From the NCBI RefSeq assembly GCF_003591485.1, contig NZ_QZCF01000001.1:124001-188000 (forward strand): a stretch of DNA of 64,000 bases, written 5' to 3'. Each line of letters begins with the position of its first letter. Positions within the stretch are counted from its first letter, which is position 1. Made by a program: the position numbers and the translations under genes. Below the pieces are notes generated by a model that was not told the origin of the DNA, did no database searches, and worked only from the letters and a program-made list of their open reading frames with translations. Of this stretch, positions 17,703-24,136 are shown piece by piece. Origin of the DNA: Paenibacillus sp. 1011MAR3C5. Its GTDB lineage: Bacteria > Bacillota > Bacilli > Paenibacillales > Paenibacillaceae.

Positions 17703-19418
17703 ATGGACGATGAATATGAGTACGACTTAGAAGCTATTTTTGCGGTCAGGACACTCTCAAATAAAATTGAGGGTGTTTTTAAGCTATATGCGGTTGATGA
17801 TTCAGATATAGAAACGTCATTCGTTGTTGCAACAAGAGACAACAGTGATTTGGACATGGAGTTATCTGTAAAGGTACGCAGAGAAGCAGATTTGAATAGC
17901 ACCTTCGATGTAAAGTACAGAGATAGCGACGATATTGAAGCTACATTTGAAGTTGTTGGCTCTTCTTATTTGGAGTCCACGTTGGAAATCAGACCCAATA
18001 ACAGAATGTTCGGCAGATTTGAACTGCTGCCAGCACCAAGAGTAAATCAATTGATTTCGAGCGTTGAAGATTCAACAACTCGTAGCAGAGAAGACTTGAG
18101 AACACTGAACTATGGCGATTCTCAAAAAATGATGATTGGCAGAATTTTTGATGCTGACCTTGGAGAAGACTATCTCGAATCCTTTGTTAAATTCGGAGAT
18201 GTTTCCAAAAACCTAATGGACTTGGCTATACTTGAAGAAGCGAGTCTGAGGTTATATTACACAGGCGACTTTTATGACACTGTTAATATAGAGCTTTGTT
18301 TGCCAAATCAAAATTGGCAGGAGCGTGGCATTACACATGCGAATAAACCACTTCCAAGTGAGCTAATAACAGACAAATTTACAATCAACAAAGATAAGCG
18401 TTATATTGAATTTGACATTAAAGAGACTTTCATGCATTGGTTCAATGGGGATATTAAAAACTTTGGTTTCCTGATAAGGTCGAACAACGGTTATTCTACT
18501 AGCTTCTATACAAGAGAAAGTAGTCGTCCTCCTGTATTAAACATTAATTATATATCAGATCAAGTCTACAGTGCAGGCAGAAGTGAAATTGAATCTACAA
18601 TGTTCATTATTGGTAAAGGTTACTCTGACATAAACGCAACGTTTGAAGTTCATAGTGATTATGGATTTGATGAGCGTGAGGCAACGTTGTATGTTCACAG
18701 AGCAGAGGTTCCATTGGAAGAAGATTTGGATTCCTTGATTGCGATTAGCAAACCAGACCAAAACGTAACGTTTAGGATAGCACTTCGAGACGAAGATGAT
18801 AAAGATATAACCATTGCAGTTATTGCAAAGAAGAATGAAGAGTTTAAGTCTTATATTAGCGTAAGCAGACCAGAAATTGATGGTATGATTGCGGTTGACC
18901 CTAACATTTCAATGCCTATCACCATTGAAGTTAAAGGCGAAGAAAAAGAGGATTTTGTTTCATTCCTTACTGTCACAAGAGGGAAGATTGAGCTTGGATT
19001 CAAAGTTAGGGCGATTGACCATGGTGATTTGAGTTCGACAATTGAAGTTCCTAACTACGATTATCTTGACTCTGTAATTACTGTATCGAATCCAGACTTA
19101 GAAATGACTTTTGACATCCATACGATTGACCTAAAAGACGTAACATTTGTAGTCAAAGAGAAAGAATATCTTGATGCTACATTCTTGGTTTACCAGCATA
19201 GCAATTTGGATATGTCCTTTGATATTAAATACGCTAACGAGATTGATGCAACGTTCGTGGTTAGCAAACCAGAACTGTCAGGCTACTTCTATCCTAGGGC
19301 AATCGGTGAAGATGAACTTGAATTGACATATCAAATTAGACAATTGGATGCAAGTGACTTAGATATATTCCTTACAGTTAAAGGAGAAGACAGCGGAGCG
19401 TACTACTTCATACTGTAA
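17703..19418 (+). CDS. DNRLRE-like domain flanked by short acidic beta repeats
   Basis: 571 residues. The central part (~100-285) fits a DNRLRE-type domain: SSVEDSTTRSREDLRTLNYG, SFVKFGDVS, ASLRLYYTGDF, HANKPLPSE, FDIKETFMHWFNGD, FYTRESSRPPVLNINY. Both flanks consist of ~20-residue units with the core D-L/I-x-x-T/S-F/I-x-V (DSDIETSFVV, SDINATFEV, LDMTFDI types). They would form a repetitive beta stalk. The composition is strongly acidic. It is the last gene of the appendage cassette; a fibre or decoration role is inferred. Confidence 0.65.
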   Translation: MDDEYEYDLEAIFAVRTLSNKIEGVFKLYAVDDSDIETSFVVATRDNSDLDMELSVKVRREADLNSTFDVKYRDSDDIEATFEVVGSSYLESTLEIRPNNRMFGRFELLPAPRVNQLISSVEDSTTRSREDLRTLNYGDSQKMMIGRIFDADLGEDYLESFVKFGDVSKNLMDLAILEEASLRLYYTGDFYDTVNIELCLPNQNWQERGITHANKPLPSELITDKFTINKDKRYIEFDIKETFMHWFNGDIKNFGFLIRSNNGYSTSFYTRESSRPPVLNINYISDQVYSAGRSEIESTMFIIGKGYSDINATFEVHSDYGFDEREATLYVHRAEVPLEEDLDSLIAISKPDQNVTFRIALRDEDDKDITIAVIAKKNEEFKSYISVSRPEIDGMIAVDPNISMPITIEVKGEEKEDFVSFLTVTRGKIELGFKVRAIDHGDLSSTIEVPNYDYLDSVITVSNPDLEMTFDIHTIDLKDVTFVVKEKEYLDATFLVYQHSNLDMSFDIKYANEIDATFVVSKPELSGYFYPRAIGEDELELTYQIRQLDASDLDIFLTVKGEDSGAYYFIL

Positions 19419-19472
19419 TCTATAACTTCAGGAGCTTCTGAATTTTATTGAGAGTCAAGATAGGTGTTTACA

Positions 19473-19520
19473 GCAATATCCTGCAATTTATAAGAAATGC
19501 GGGATATTGCTTATTTATAT
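19473..19520 (+). terminator. Long hairpin terminator after the appendage cassette
   Basis: GCAATATCCTGCA (19473-19485) pairs over 13 positions, with one G-U pair, with TGCGGGATATTGC (19498-19510). A T-rich stretch follows. It lies just upstream of the small gene at 19546. Confidence 0.75.
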
Positions 19521-19545
19521 TGAAAAAATTAAAGGAGCGGATATT

Positions 19546-19887
19546 ATGTCATTCTACACCGATACATATCTGAGGATTTGGGGAAATAAAGATGTGAAAA
19601 CTGCCACCGTTACTTCGGCCAATAATGGCATTGTAATAAACCTTGAAGATTCAACATCTTATACAATCGCACTTCCATCTAAACCCTACAAGTGGGACGA
19701 TGTGCGACGAAAATCCGAATTAGTGGATGAGATTAATGCTCGGCTAAGATTATCTAATGCCAAAGTAGAATGTTACATTGGCGGAGTCTCTAAGGATACG
19801 AAATACGATTGCTTAGTTTTCAGGGCAACAGGTAACTATAAAGTTTCAAGTGTTGCCGGTACATTTACCGATGAGTTTTTCAAGTAA
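19546..19887 (+). CDS. Small phage protein of unknown function
   Basis: 113 residues from ATG 19546, 7 bases after AAAGGAGCGG; an upstream in-frame ATG at 19507 lies within the terminator hairpin and is rejected. The sequence (MSFYTDTYLRIWGNKDVKTA ... VIN-type strands ... DEINARLRLS) looks like a small mixed alpha/beta protein. Hairpin terminators stand on both sides, so it may be transcribed separately from appendage and lysis genes. No family recognised. Confidence 0.65.
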   Translation: MSFYTDTYLRIWGNKDVKTATVTSANNGIVINLEDSTSYTIALPSKPYKWDDVRRKSELVDEINARLRLSNAKVECYIGGVSKDTKYDCLVFRATGNYKVSSVAGTFTDEFFK

Positions 19888-19919
19888 TTCTATCAAAATC
19901 AAGCGTTGTATGAAAATGT

Positions 19920-19950
19920 AAGAGTGTCTATAGAGGCACTCTTTTTTTTC
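19920..19950 (+). terminator. Rho-independent terminator before the lysis cassette
   Basis: AAGAGTG (19920-19926) pairs with CACTCTT (19937-19943), followed by eight T residues. Confidence 0.9.
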
Positions 19951-19971
19951 TAAATGCTAGGAGGAGAAAAT

Positions 19972-20421
19972 TTGCAACTAGGAGCCTATATAAACTTTTG
20001 GACAACTAAAGAGATCACATTTTACGGCGTTGTGGGAGGGATTGGAACTTATATGTTTGGAACATTTACAGGCATTTTAGAAGTTCTATTTCTTGCCATG
20101 GCATTTGACTGGATTACAGGGGTGACCGCTTCAGTCATTGAAAAGAAAACACTAACAGCGATTAATAGTAAAAAGAATTTCATTGGTGGAGTGAAGAAAT
20201 TCTTTATGATCATGATCGTCTTTCTTTCTCATCGTATAGATTTGGCTTTCGATCTAAATTGGGTAATGACAGGTGTAATTTATTTTTGGTTAATTAATGA
20301 GTTTATCTCTATCTCTGAAAACTTTTCAAGAATGGAAATTCCATTTCCTGCACAATTAAAGAAGTTTATCGCTATCTTAAAAGATAGATCATCTTACGAC
20401 GAAAAGAAAAGCAATGAATAA
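19972..20421 (+). CDS. Holin (phage_holin_4 / toxin-secretion holin type)
   Basis: 149 residues from TTG 19972, 7 bases after AGGAGG. It has three to four hydrophobic segments (around 18-40, 66-82, 90-110 in the protein), the marker AMAFDWITGVTASVIEKKT, VFLSHRIDLAFD and a soluble C-terminus beginning EFISISENFSRMEIPFPAQL. These match Bacillales holins, which open the membrane for the endolysin encoded next. The broken holin of prophage C shows the same blocks (AFAIDIITGIYASR, FLAHRIDI, ELVSISENLGR). Confidence 0.85.
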   Translation: MQLGAYINFWTTKEITFYGVVGGIGTYMFGTFTGILEVLFLAMAFDWITGVTASVIEKKTLTAINSKKNFIGGVKKFFMIMIVFLSHRIDLAFDLNWVMTGVIYFWLINEFISISENFSRMEIPFPAQLKKFIAILKDRSSYDEKKSNE

Positions 20422-20463
20422 AAGAGAGAAAACAAATTAGTAAATTGAAATGAAGGTGAACCA

Positions 20464-21303
20464 ATGGCTTTTTTGATGAAGTACGAAGTTAAGCAAAAAC
20501 TTTTAACAAAAAAAACAAAAAGACGATCTGGTATCTGTATGCCTTCTGTTAAATTCATAGTGTCGCATGATACTGGTAATGATGGAAGTACGGCCTTAGG
20601 GAACGTGACATACTATGAAAGGTCTAATAATGAAAAAGAAGCATCCGCACATACCTTTATTGATGATAAAGATATTATTGAATGCATCCCACTTACAACT
20701 GGACAACCAGAAAAAGCGTGGCATGTTTTGTATAATATAACTGAAGATAACAGGCTATTTGGCGGAAATGCAAATGATATTGCTGCCGGTGTTGAGCTTT
20801 GTTATTCATATACAAAAGGCTCAATAAATAATAAAGAATCGTATAAGAGATATGTTTGGTATCATGCATATTTATGTTTTAAATATAATATCGATCCTAA
20901 AAAGAATATATGCGGTCACAATGAATTGGATCCATCACGTAAAACTGATCCATTTAAAAATGCATTAAAGATAATGAATATCAGTAAAGCTCAATTTATT
21001 GAGGATGTAATAAATGAGTATGATGAATGTACAATTAAGGAGAGTCAACCGATGACAATAGAAGAGAAAACAGCTTTCAATAATCTAAAAGATATTGTTG
21101 AGAAACAAACAAAAATCATTACTACACTACATTCAACCATTAAATCCCTTCAAGAAAGAGATAAAATGCCGCAGATCCCTGAGTTCGCTAAGGAAGCAGT
21201 TGAAACAGCGGTTAAAGCTGGCTTGGTGGATACACCTGAAGGTGGCTCATATGATTTTTATCGATTAATTACTGTTCTGCATCGCAATAAATTGATATTT
21301 TAG
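20464..21303 (+). CDS. Endolysin, N-acetylmuramoyl-L-alanine amidase (Amidase_2)
   Basis: 279 residues, ATG after ATGAAGGTGAA. Residues ~28-170 form the zinc amidase domain. First metal ligand His35 is in FIVSHDTGN; second His is about 152 in GHNELDP; the Asp of KTDP completes the site. Substrate markers ASAHTFIDDKDIIECIPL and KAWHV are present. A short coiled linker (~195-230) is followed by a C-terminal wall-targeting tail (PEFAKEAVETAVKAGLVDTP ... YDFYRLITVLHR), which is common in Bacillales lysins. It cuts the bond between muramic acid and the stem peptide at lysis. Confidence 0.9.
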   Translation: MAFLMKYEVKQKLLTKKTKRRSGICMPSVKFIVSHDTGNDGSTALGNVTYYERSNNEKEASAHTFIDDKDIIECIPLTTGQPEKAWHVLYNITEDNRLFGGNANDIAAGVELCYSYTKGSINNKESYKRYVWYHAYLCFKYNIDPKKNICGHNELDPSRKTDPFKNALKIMNISKAQFIEDVINEYDECTIKESQPMTIEEKTAFNNLKDIVEKQTKIITTLHSTIKSLQERDKMPQIPEFAKEAVETAVKAGLVDTPEGGSYDFYRLITVLHRNKLIF

Positions 21304-21420
21304 TTTTCTGTTCCAATTTATAATTTAGTGTTTTTTATGATCAGCTTAGCATAAATAGTTATAAACGAGATACTAATATGGCTAGGAAAGCATGTGGATT
21401 TAAAGGAAAAACACTGAAAA

Positions 21421-21487
21421 ATGTCATCCTAAACAAGTGAAATAACTAATCTTAGCCTCCCTCAAGAGAAAATAATGTCATCCTAAA
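21421..21487. repeat. Pair of 13-bp direct repeats
   Basis: ATGTCATCCTAAA occurs at 21421-21433 and again at 21475-21487, 54 bases apart, in the non-coding stretch behind the endolysin. It may be a regulatory or recombination site of the prophage end; nothing further is visible. Confidence 0.5.
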
Positions 21488-21528
21488 TTGATATTTTTTC
21501 AGATCTTACTTGAGAGAGGATTTTTTTA
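21456..21528 (+). terminator. Wide-loop hairpin with T tract at the prophage A end
   Basis: CCTCCCTCAAG (21456-21466) pairs with CTTGAGAGAGG (21509-21519; one mismatch), followed by seven T. The loop of about 42 bases contains one of the direct repeats. It would stop endolysin transcripts before the opposing gene. Confidence 0.6.
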
Positions 21529-21903
21529 TTCATCAGTCCAATATGTTTGTCTGTTTTTCGACATAAATGTTTTTGTACCGTCTTTAAAGTAGATGGTCAA
21601 CTCTTCATATACGGGACTAACCCTAATACTCTCTATCCTATCTATCAGCTCTTCTGCTACAACTGTATCTTTGTTATCTTTACTGCTTCCTCTACCACCG
21701 ATAATCCCTATATCCTTATACATATCAATTATAAAATGATTATGAATAAGTTCTAGCAGCCATTCCTCTTCCACTTTCCATCTAACGCAGCTACGGTAAT
21801 TATGATACCCAGAACAAATGTACTTGCGCTTCCCTCTTTCGTTAACACCTCGAAAATTTTGATTGCAGTTGAGACATTTAATTTTCTTTGAAAAAAGATA
21901 CAT
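21526..21903 (-). CDS. Stand-alone serine-recombinase zinc-ribbon domain protein
   Basis: 125 residues, starting ATG 21903 behind a strong GGGAGGTAAGCT ribosome site. Residues ~1-60 read as the zinc-ribbon of large serine recombinases: LFSKKIKCLNCNQNFRG, then KRKYICSGYHNYRSC, with Cys10, Cys13 and two later Cys as ligands. Residues ~85-125 (ELIDRIESIRVSPVYEELTI) recall the recombinase C-terminus. The catalytic resolvase domain with its Ser and the recombinase domain are absent. It could be the surviving 3' end of a recombinase gene, or a small DNA-binding regulator made from one. The ribosome site favours real translation. Confidence 0.6.
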   Translation of the reverse strand: MYLFSKKIKCLNCNQNFRGVNERGKRKYICSGYHNYRSCVRWKVEEEWLLELIHNHFIIDMYKDIGIIGGRGSSKDNKDTVVAEELIDRIESIRVSPVYEELTIYFKDGTKTFMSKNRQTYWTDE

Positions 21904-21957
21904 AGCTTACCTCCCATATAGTTTATTTTATAGCCTTAACAAATGTTATACAAACAC

Positions 21958-21987
21958 TTGATTTTAAGTTAAGTTGTATGATATGAT
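21958..21987 (+). promoter_or_regulatory. Probable promoter of tRNA-Val
   Basis: TTGATT (21958-21963) and TATGAT (21982-21987) are separated by 18 bases and end 12 bases before the mature tRNA 5' end. Confidence 0.5.
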
Positions 21988-21999
21988 AATTTTCGTTGA

Positions 22000-22074
22000 A
22001 GGACGGTAGCTCAGAGGGAGAGCATTATCTTGACAGGGTAAGGGTCATGGGTTCGATCCCCATCCGTCCTACCA
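22000..22074 (+). tRNA. tRNA-Val (anticodon GAC), CCA encoded
   Basis: Full cloverleaf by eye. Acceptor AGGACGG pairs perfectly with CCGTCCT; the D stem is GCTC/GAGC. The anticodon stem is TTATC/GGTAA (one U-G pair) with loop TTGACAG, so the anticodon is GAC. The T arm is ATGGG-TTCGATC-CCCAT. Discriminator A and CCA are encoded at 22071-22074. It lies between the prophage A end and host genes. Confidence 0.95.
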
Positions 22075-22088
22075 TAAACAATCAATGC

Positions 22089-22115
22089 GAGAAGACAATG
22101 GTCTTCTCTTTTTTT
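22089..22115 (+). terminator. Rho-independent terminator of tRNA-Val
   Basis: GAGAAGAC (22089-22096), loop AATG, GTCTTCTC (22101-22108), then seven T. Confidence 0.9.
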
Positions 22116-22137
22116 ATTTTCCATTGAAAAGTTAAGA

Positions 22138-22166
22138 AAGACACTCGTTTTGCGAATGTCTTTTTT
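22138..22166 (+). terminator. Second hairpin terminator behind the tRNA
   Basis: AAGACACTCG (22138-22147) pairs with CGAATGTCTT (22153-22162; one G-U pair), followed by T residues. It is a back-up to the first terminator. The next ~240 bases up to the SLH gene show nothing beyond an AT-rich leader. Confidence 0.65.
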
Positions 22167-22413
22167 GGTTTTATATTCATTATGGATAATTTTTTCTTGA
22201 AAAATAAACTTAGCAGGTGAAACCAGATGTAGTGCTCTCGCTGAGCTAATCACGTTAGCGAAAAGATATTATATAACAAATATACGGGCGAAGGTCAACA
22301 TTTTGGGCATCTGATTTTCAAAAAAATTTACCTGTAGAGGAATACCTTGCAACCTATTGGTCAAAGCTTCCGTCAAAGAATATGCAGCTGCAAATACAAA
22401 ACGAGGTGAGCAC

Positions 22414-23367
22414 ATGAAGAAGAAACCGTTGTTAATCATGGCCCTTACAGTCATCCTGATCTTTACGCTAGGACAAACCGTGATGGCATTCTCCGATGTA
22501 GCCAATAATCCTTATGGAGACAAAATCAAGGCGCTAAAGGAGAAAGGAATCTTAAGCGGGGTTGCCAACGACCAATTCAAACCCGGCGACAAGCTTACTT
22601 ACGCATCCGGTATTTCCATGCTGGTAAAAGGCTTGGATCTCAATCTCGACCTTTTTGATTTTATTAAGGAACCAAAAGCAAGCGACTTTTTCTCGAATTT
22701 GAGCGACGATGCTTGGTACTCCCATGCATTCATTGTTGCACAGGCCCATGGACTTGAGATACCAAAAGATGTGAAGGCCAACGATCCGATTACCAAAGAG
22801 CAATTCGCCCATCACCTGTTCCAAGCGATGATGACGAAAGGCGACTACGCCTTCATCGAAATCTTCATGCTCATTAATGACGAAGCCGATGTGAACGGCG
22901 CTTATATGAACAGTATCCAAAAGCTGCTCATCAGTAAAATCGCATCCGTCGACAAAGACAACAACTTCTACCCGACACAGCCGATTACACGCGGCGAAGC
23001 TGCTGCTTGGCTGCATGACGGCTTGAAATTCGTTGCTGAAACCAAGCCAATCGAGCCACAGCCTGAGCTTCCTGAATTTGAACAAAAGCTTTCGGTTGAA
23101 GCTGTCAATGATTCCATTAATAAAGTAACCATCACGGCTCAAATGCCGCATCCGGGCTACGGCCTGCGTATTGCTTCGATCCAATTCGATGGTGAGCAAG
23201 CGATTATCCACACAGAGCCTATCCTTCCGGACCCGGACAAAATGTATCCGCAAGTGATTACCGAAGTGAAAGTATCGACTTATGTTGATGCAGCATTCAA
23301 GCCCGTCCTTCCCGCACAATCAGAAGGAAGCTCTTCGTCTAGCAGCGAAGCCATTGTGAACAAATAG
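22414..23367 (+). CDS. Secreted SLH-domain protein with PrcB-like C-terminus
   Basis: 317 residues from ATG 22414 (ribosome site GAGGTGAGCAC); an upstream in-frame GTG at 22357 would spoil the signal peptide. Residues 1-26 are a classical signal peptide ending VMAFSD. About two to three SLH repeats follow (FSDVANNPYGDKIKALKEKG, DDAWYSHAFIVAQAHGLEIP, NSIQKLLISKI with PTQPITRGEAAAWL). They anchor the protein to pyruvylated wall polymer. The C-terminal domain (PHPGYGLRIASIQFDGEQAI ... PDPDKMYPQVITEVKVS) resembles the PrcB protease-complex domain. A Ser-rich tail ends it. The anchor is secure; the role of the second domain is unproven. Confidence 0.75.
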   Translation: MKKKPLLIMALTVILIFTLGQTVMAFSDVANNPYGDKIKALKEKGILSGVANDQFKPGDKLTYASGISMLVKGLDLNLDLFDFIKEPKASDFFSNLSDDAWYSHAFIVAQAHGLEIPKDVKANDPITKEQFAHHLFQAMMTKGDYAFIEIFMLINDEADVNGAYMNSIQKLLISKIASVDKDNNFYPTQPITRGEAAAWLHDGLKFVAETKPIEPQPELPEFEQKLSVEAVNDSINKVTITAQMPHPGYGLRIASIQFDGEQAIIHTEPILPDPDKMYPQVITEVKVSTYVDAAFKPVLPAQSEGSSSSSSEAIVNK

Positions 23368-23378
23368 TTTAACACATT

Positions 23379-23421
23379 AAAGTGCCGCTCCCTAAACCTG
23401 GTTTAGAGAGCGGCACTTTTT
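23379..23421. terminator. Bidirectional terminator between SLH gene and ung
   Basis: AAAGTGCCGCTC (23379-23390) pairs with GAGCGGCACTTT (23408-23419). CTAAACC/GGTTTAG extends the stem inward. A/T runs at both sides allow termination of the convergent genes. Confidence 0.9.
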
Positions 23422-23422
23422 G

Positions 23423-24094
23423 TCATTCATCCGGTATTTGCCAATCTACAGGCTGGATGCCTCTTTCCGCAAGAAACACATTTGCTTTAGAAAACGGCTT
23501 GCTTCCAAAGAAACCATTTCGCGCTGCCAACGGGCTCGGATGTACGGAAGAAATAATGCCATGTTTATTCGTATCAATCGATTTTGCCTTATCCTGTGCA
23601 TGCTTGCCCCATAATACGAATAAGGTCGGCTGCTCCCGCTCATTGAGCAACTCGATGATTTTGTCCGTGAACGTCTCCCATCCCAGCTTCTTATGGGAAG
23701 CCGGCTTCCCGTCCTGTACTGTTAGTACAGTATTCAGCAGCAACACGCCTTGGCGTGCCCAAGACTCCAGATTGCCATGGATCGGTATGGCGCAGCCCAA
23801 ATCCTCAGCCAGTTCCTTATAAATATTGCGCAGCGAAGGCGGCAGCTTCACACCCTTCTGGACGGAGAAGCTTAAGCCATGGGCCTGTCCAGGGCCATGA
23901 TAAGGATCTTGTCCCAGAATGACAACCTTCGTATTCGCAAGCGGTGTAAACTGGAGTGCAGCAAATAAATGTTCTTTTGGCGGATAAATCGCTTCTTCCT
24001 GGTACTGAGCTTCTATCTTCTCTAGCAGTTTCTGCATATAGGGTTTGGACAGCTCATCGCTCAAATGTCCTTGCCAATCGTTGTCCGGTAGCAT
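23423..24094 (-). CDS. ung: Uracil-DNA glycosylase, family 1
   Basis: 223 residues from ATG 24094; a TTG two codons earlier is possible. It removes uracil from DNA in base-excision repair. The water-activating loop GQDPYHGPGQAHGLSFSV places the catalytic Asp near residue 63. The Leu-intercalation loop HPSPLAA has its His near residue 185, and LLLNTVLTVQDGKPASHKK is also typical. Length is normal for the family. A -10 like TATAAT on the - strand overlaps the TAA stop of the upstream RCC1-repeat gene, so ung may have its own promoter. Confidence 0.97.
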   Translation of the reverse strand: MLPDNDWQGHLSDELSKPYMQKLLEKIEAQYQEEAIYPPKEHLFAALQFTPLANTKVVILGQDPYHGPGQAHGLSFSVQKGVKLPPSLRNIYKELAEDLGCAIPIHGNLESWARQGVLLLNTVLTVQDGKPASHKKLGWETFTDKIIELLNEREQPTLFVLWGKHAQDKAKSIDTNKHGIISSVHPSPLAARNGFFGSKPFSKANVFLAERGIQPVDWQIPDE

Positions 24095-24136
24095 AATCAA
24101 TGTCTTCCAGCCTCCATCCCTTAACTCTCACTTCTA

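Larger units (their letters stand above)
1..21528 (+). mobile_element. Prophage A, 3' half (tail, appendage and lysis genes)
   Basis: A continuous + strand series of tail, fibre and lysis genes with short spacers starts inside a tape-measure gene at the left edge and ends at a terminator behind the endolysin. The order (tape measure, distal tail, tail-tip protein, fibres, holin, amidase) is that of siphoviruses of Gram-positive hosts. Head, packaging and integration genes would lie left of the window. The block from 9.4 to 19.4 kb is visibly more AT-rich than the tail core before it. The right boundary is not defined by a visible attachment site. Confidence 0.85.

Noticed and set aside
22000..22074. 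tRNA-Val as attachment site of prophage A
   Set aside because: Phages using a tRNA 3' end lie downstream of it or next to a 3' fragment. Prophage A lies on the 5' side of an intact tRNA, and no second copy of the tRNA end is seen.
22011..22253. A - strand frame of 80 codons crossing the tRNA-Val gene
   Set aside because: It reads antisense through the tRNA and both terminators and contains the stock peptide GRTDGDRTHDPYP that such misreadings of tRNA genes give.
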